From the NCBI GenBank assembly GCA_028277395.1, contig JANQGJ010000018.1:1-59902 (forward strand): DNA of 59,902 bases, given 5' to 3'. The translations under genes and the position numbers were made by a program. Below the pieces are notes generated by a model, which searched no databases, was not told the origin of the DNA, and saw nothing but the letters and a program-made list of their open reading frames with translations. The stretch is from Bacteroidales bacterium. GTDB lineage: Bacteria; Bacteroidota; Bacteroidia; Bacteroidales; F082. Shown piece by piece: positions 58,162-59,902 of the stretch (position 1 is the stretch's first letter; each line of letters opens with the position of its first letter).

Positions 58162-59568
58162 TTGAACATTACAGATAATAATACAACAAAGAAGTACTAC
58201 TCATTACTTGAATTAACTGGTAGTATTGAATCTGTAATTAATAAAACCTATAGCAGCTCGTATTGGGTAAAAGCTGAGATAGCAAAGCTGAATTATTATC
58301 CAAAAAGCGGACATTGTTATCCTGATCTTGTTGAGAAAGAAAAGGGAAAAGTACTGGCTCAGATACGGGCAACATTATGGGCAGGTAATTTCAATACTGT
58401 CAGTTCCAAATTCCTGAAAGTTACCGGAGAGCCACTTTCAGATGGAATGACTGTTTTGTTGAGAGCGTCAGTAAACTTTCATCCGGTGTACGGTTTAAGC
58501 TTACATATTGTTGATATCGAACCAGCCTTCACTCTTGGTGAGTTGCTAAAAGAGAAATTAGAATCCATTGAGAAGCTAAAAAAACAGGGAATCTTCAACA
58601 ATAATAAAAATCTGGAAACACCACCTGTTTTTAGCAGATTGGCAGTTATTTCCGTTGAAACCAGTAAAGGCTATCACGATTTCAGTAATATCCTGAAAAA
58701 TAATGACTGGGGATATAGTTTTTTTCAAATGTTGTTTCCGGCTCTTTTGCAGGGAACAGGTTCAATTAACTCTATCTCGGAACAACTTAATCGAATATCA
58801 CAGGTAAAAGAATACTTTGATGCGGTTGTAATTATTCGTGGTGGTGGAGGTGATGTGGGATTAAGCAGTTATGATAACTACAAGCTTGCAAAGAAAGTGG
58901 CCCTGTTTCCTTTACCTGTTATTTCAGGAATAGGGCATGCAACAAATGAAACAGTAGTTGAACAGGTGTCATTTGTGAACAAGATCACTCCCACGGATGT
59001 TGCTTATTATCTGATACAGAGGTTTCACAATTTCCTGGGAAGAGTAAATGAATCCGAAGGCAGGCTTGCGAACCGACTTGGAGAAGTTTTGGGATATGAA
59101 AGAAACAGGCTGGCTGATATGGGTATCGCCATAAAGAGGATAACAGATACCGGTTTATATAACAGTAAGTTGGATTTGTTCAAAGTAAAACACGATATTA
59201 ACCGGTTGGTACTGTCATCAGTTTCAGCTAATAAAAATGTATTAAGATCAATATCAGACTCGGTATCATCAGGAGCCAATATCGTAAGGAAATCAGGTGA
59301 AATGCAAATTGAAGAAATTAATAACCGCTTGATATTAGCAGTGAATAGCACATGTACATCGAACAAAAATATTATTGATGGTTTATCAGACAAGATCAGG
59401 TTACTGGATCCTGTAAATGTATTGAAAAGGGGTTACTCTATTACACATATAAATGGGAAAGCTATAGTTAATACGGATAATCTTAACAAAGAGGATGTGA
59501 TAGAAACAAAGTTTTTTGAAGGTAGTATAAAAAGTAAAATTATTTCGGTTGAAAATGCAAAAGACTAA
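58162..59568 (+). CDS. xseA: Exodeoxyribonuclease VII large subunit
   Basis: Catalytic subunit of the single-strand DNA nuclease. The 468-residue protein has the N-terminal OB fold (YWVKAEIAKLNYYPKSGHCYPDL in two blocks, then ASVNFHPVYGLSL) and the catalytic domain with VVIIRGGGGDVGLSSYD and VISGIGHATNETVVEQVS. The long coiled coil after residue 290 binds copies of XseB, and RGYSITHINGK near the end is the usual closing motif. I accept TTG as start at 58162, since no ATG stands before the OB fold. xseB begins 4 bases after its stop. Confidence 0.95.
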   Translation: MNITDNNTTKKYYSLLELTGSIESVINKTYSSSYWVKAEIAKLNYYPKSGHCYPDLVEKEKGKVLAQIRATLWAGNFNTVSSKFLKVTGEPLSDGMTVLLRASVNFHPVYGLSLHIVDIEPAFTLGELLKEKLESIEKLKKQGIFNNNKNLETPPVFSRLAVISVETSKGYHDFSNILKNNDWGYSFFQMLFPALLQGTGSINSISEQLNRISQVKEYFDAVVIIRGGGGDVGLSSYDNYKLAKKVALFPLPVISGIGHATNETVVEQVSFVNKITPTDVAYYLIQRFHNFLGRVNESEGRLANRLGEVLGYERNRLADMGIAIKRITDTGLYNSKLDLFKVKHDINRLVLSSVSANKNVLRSISDSVSSGANIVRKSGEMQIEEINNRLILAVNSTCTSNKNIIDGLSDKIRLLDPVNVLKRGYSITHINGKAIVNTDNLNKEDVIETKFFEGSIKSKIISVENAKD

Positions 59569-59572
59569 ATAA

Positions 59573-59770
59573 ATGACAAAGAAAATTTCATATTCAGATG
59601 CTATTGAAGAGCTGGAGGCAATTGTTCAGGAAATAGAAAACAACGATGTTAATATTGATGACCTGAGTAGTAAGGTAAACAGGGCAGCAGAGTTGATTAA
59701 ACTTTGCAAAGAGAAATTATACAAAACAGAGAATGAGGTAGCTTCGATATTGAAGGAGATTGAGGAATAA
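59573..59770 (+). CDS. xseB: Exodeoxyribonuclease VII small subunit
   Basis: A 65-residue helical protein with the XseB pattern: ISYSDAIEELEAIVQEIENNDVNIDDLSSKV at the start (read in two parts) and AAELIKLCKEKLYKTENEV. Several copies wrap the coiled coil of XseA and are needed for activity. It is coupled to xseA with a 4-base gap and is the last gene in the window. Confidence 0.95.
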   Translation: MTKKISYSDAIEELEAIVQEIENNDVNIDDLSSKVNRAAELIKLCKEKLYKTENEVASILKEIEE

Positions 59771-59864
59771 AGCTTGAAAACATTAGTATTTCGTTTTTAA
59801 AATAATAGATGAAATGAGCATAAATTTTCAGCATCCTAATATACCAACCGAGGATGATTAAAAT

Positions 59865-59902
59865 TTTTGCGAAAGCGGAGATTTATCGGAGTGGTACCAT
59901 GG
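59865..59902. repeat. 38-bp terminal direct repeat, right copy
   Basis: Identical to bases 1-38. It starts 95 bases after the xseB stop. The first base past the left copy is G (39), but the window ends here, so it cannot be seen how far the identity would continue. Confidence 0.9.

Overview
The window is ordinary chromosome from an AT-rich member of the Bacteroidota, probably a free-living or sediment type near Bacteroidales/Marinilabiliales. This rests on four things: two proteins with C-terminal type IX secretion (T9SS) sorting domains, many lipoproteins, Bacteroidota-only families (LruC, DUF4292, DUF4136, DUF6249, GreA-like small protein), and promoters of the TTG...TAnnTTTG kind with almost no Shine-Dalgarno sequences. 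I see no rRNA, tRNA, CRISPR array, transposase, integrase or phage gene. The first 38 and last 38 bases are identical, so the piece either closes on itself in an assembly graph or is bounded by a dispersed repeat. Its genes are core chromosomal ones, so I do not read it as a plasmid.

Layout. 0.1-2.9 kb: a secreted CotH-kinase-like protein and a periplasmic MsrB, then a 0.7-kb gene-free stretch with an imperfect palindromic repeat whose left arm encodes the end of msrB. 3.5-8.6 kb: a tight operon of Xaa-Pro aminopeptidase, an ornithine-cyclodeaminase-like reductase, a proline-racemase-family protein with the Cys/Thr pair of trans-3-hydroxy-L-proline dehydratase, and an exported C69 dipeptidase. 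Together they read as breakdown of (hydroxy)proline-rich peptides such as collagen fragments. 8.9-9.3 kb: a lone small secreted protein made of three 32-residue repeats. 9.5-14.1 kb: GH20 and GH92 lipoproteins for N-glycan trimming. 14.1-16.7 kb: two MacB-type permeases. 16.9-19.5 kb: a T9SS-exported beta-propeller protein.

19.6-26.0 kb: GreA-like protein, dnaG, asnS, rpoN and a PAP2-like membrane protein. 26.1-33.1 kb, mostly minus strand: LruC lipoprotein, prfB with a canonical programmed +1 frameshift, recX, FKBP, a DUF4136 lipoprotein (plus strand), a sirtuin without zinc cysteines, and mdh. 33.3-38.3 kb: a P-loop kinase, a small zinc-ribbon-like protein, a penicillin-acylase-family hydrolase, an ECF sigma factor with a probable membrane anti-sigma partner, and DUF6249. 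38.4-40.3 kb: an unusual zinc-motif/membrane/MORN-repeat fusion.

41.0-45.0 kb: both subunits of methylmalonyl-CoA mutase. 45.2-51.8 kb: a TolC-TetR-MFP-RND efflux operon. 51.8-57.5 kb: a DEID-box helicase, dut, then a TPR protein, DUF4292 lipoprotein and EnvC-like protein that look like an envelope module. 57.5-59.8 kb: an Rrf2 regulator and xseA-xseB.

The best candidates for something undescribed are the three-repeat DDIPF protein at 8.9 kb, the zinc-motif/membrane/MORN fusion at 38.4 kb, the sigma factor with its Cys-free membrane partner, and the start-stop ATGTGA elements that overlap the GTG starts of dnaG and asnS.
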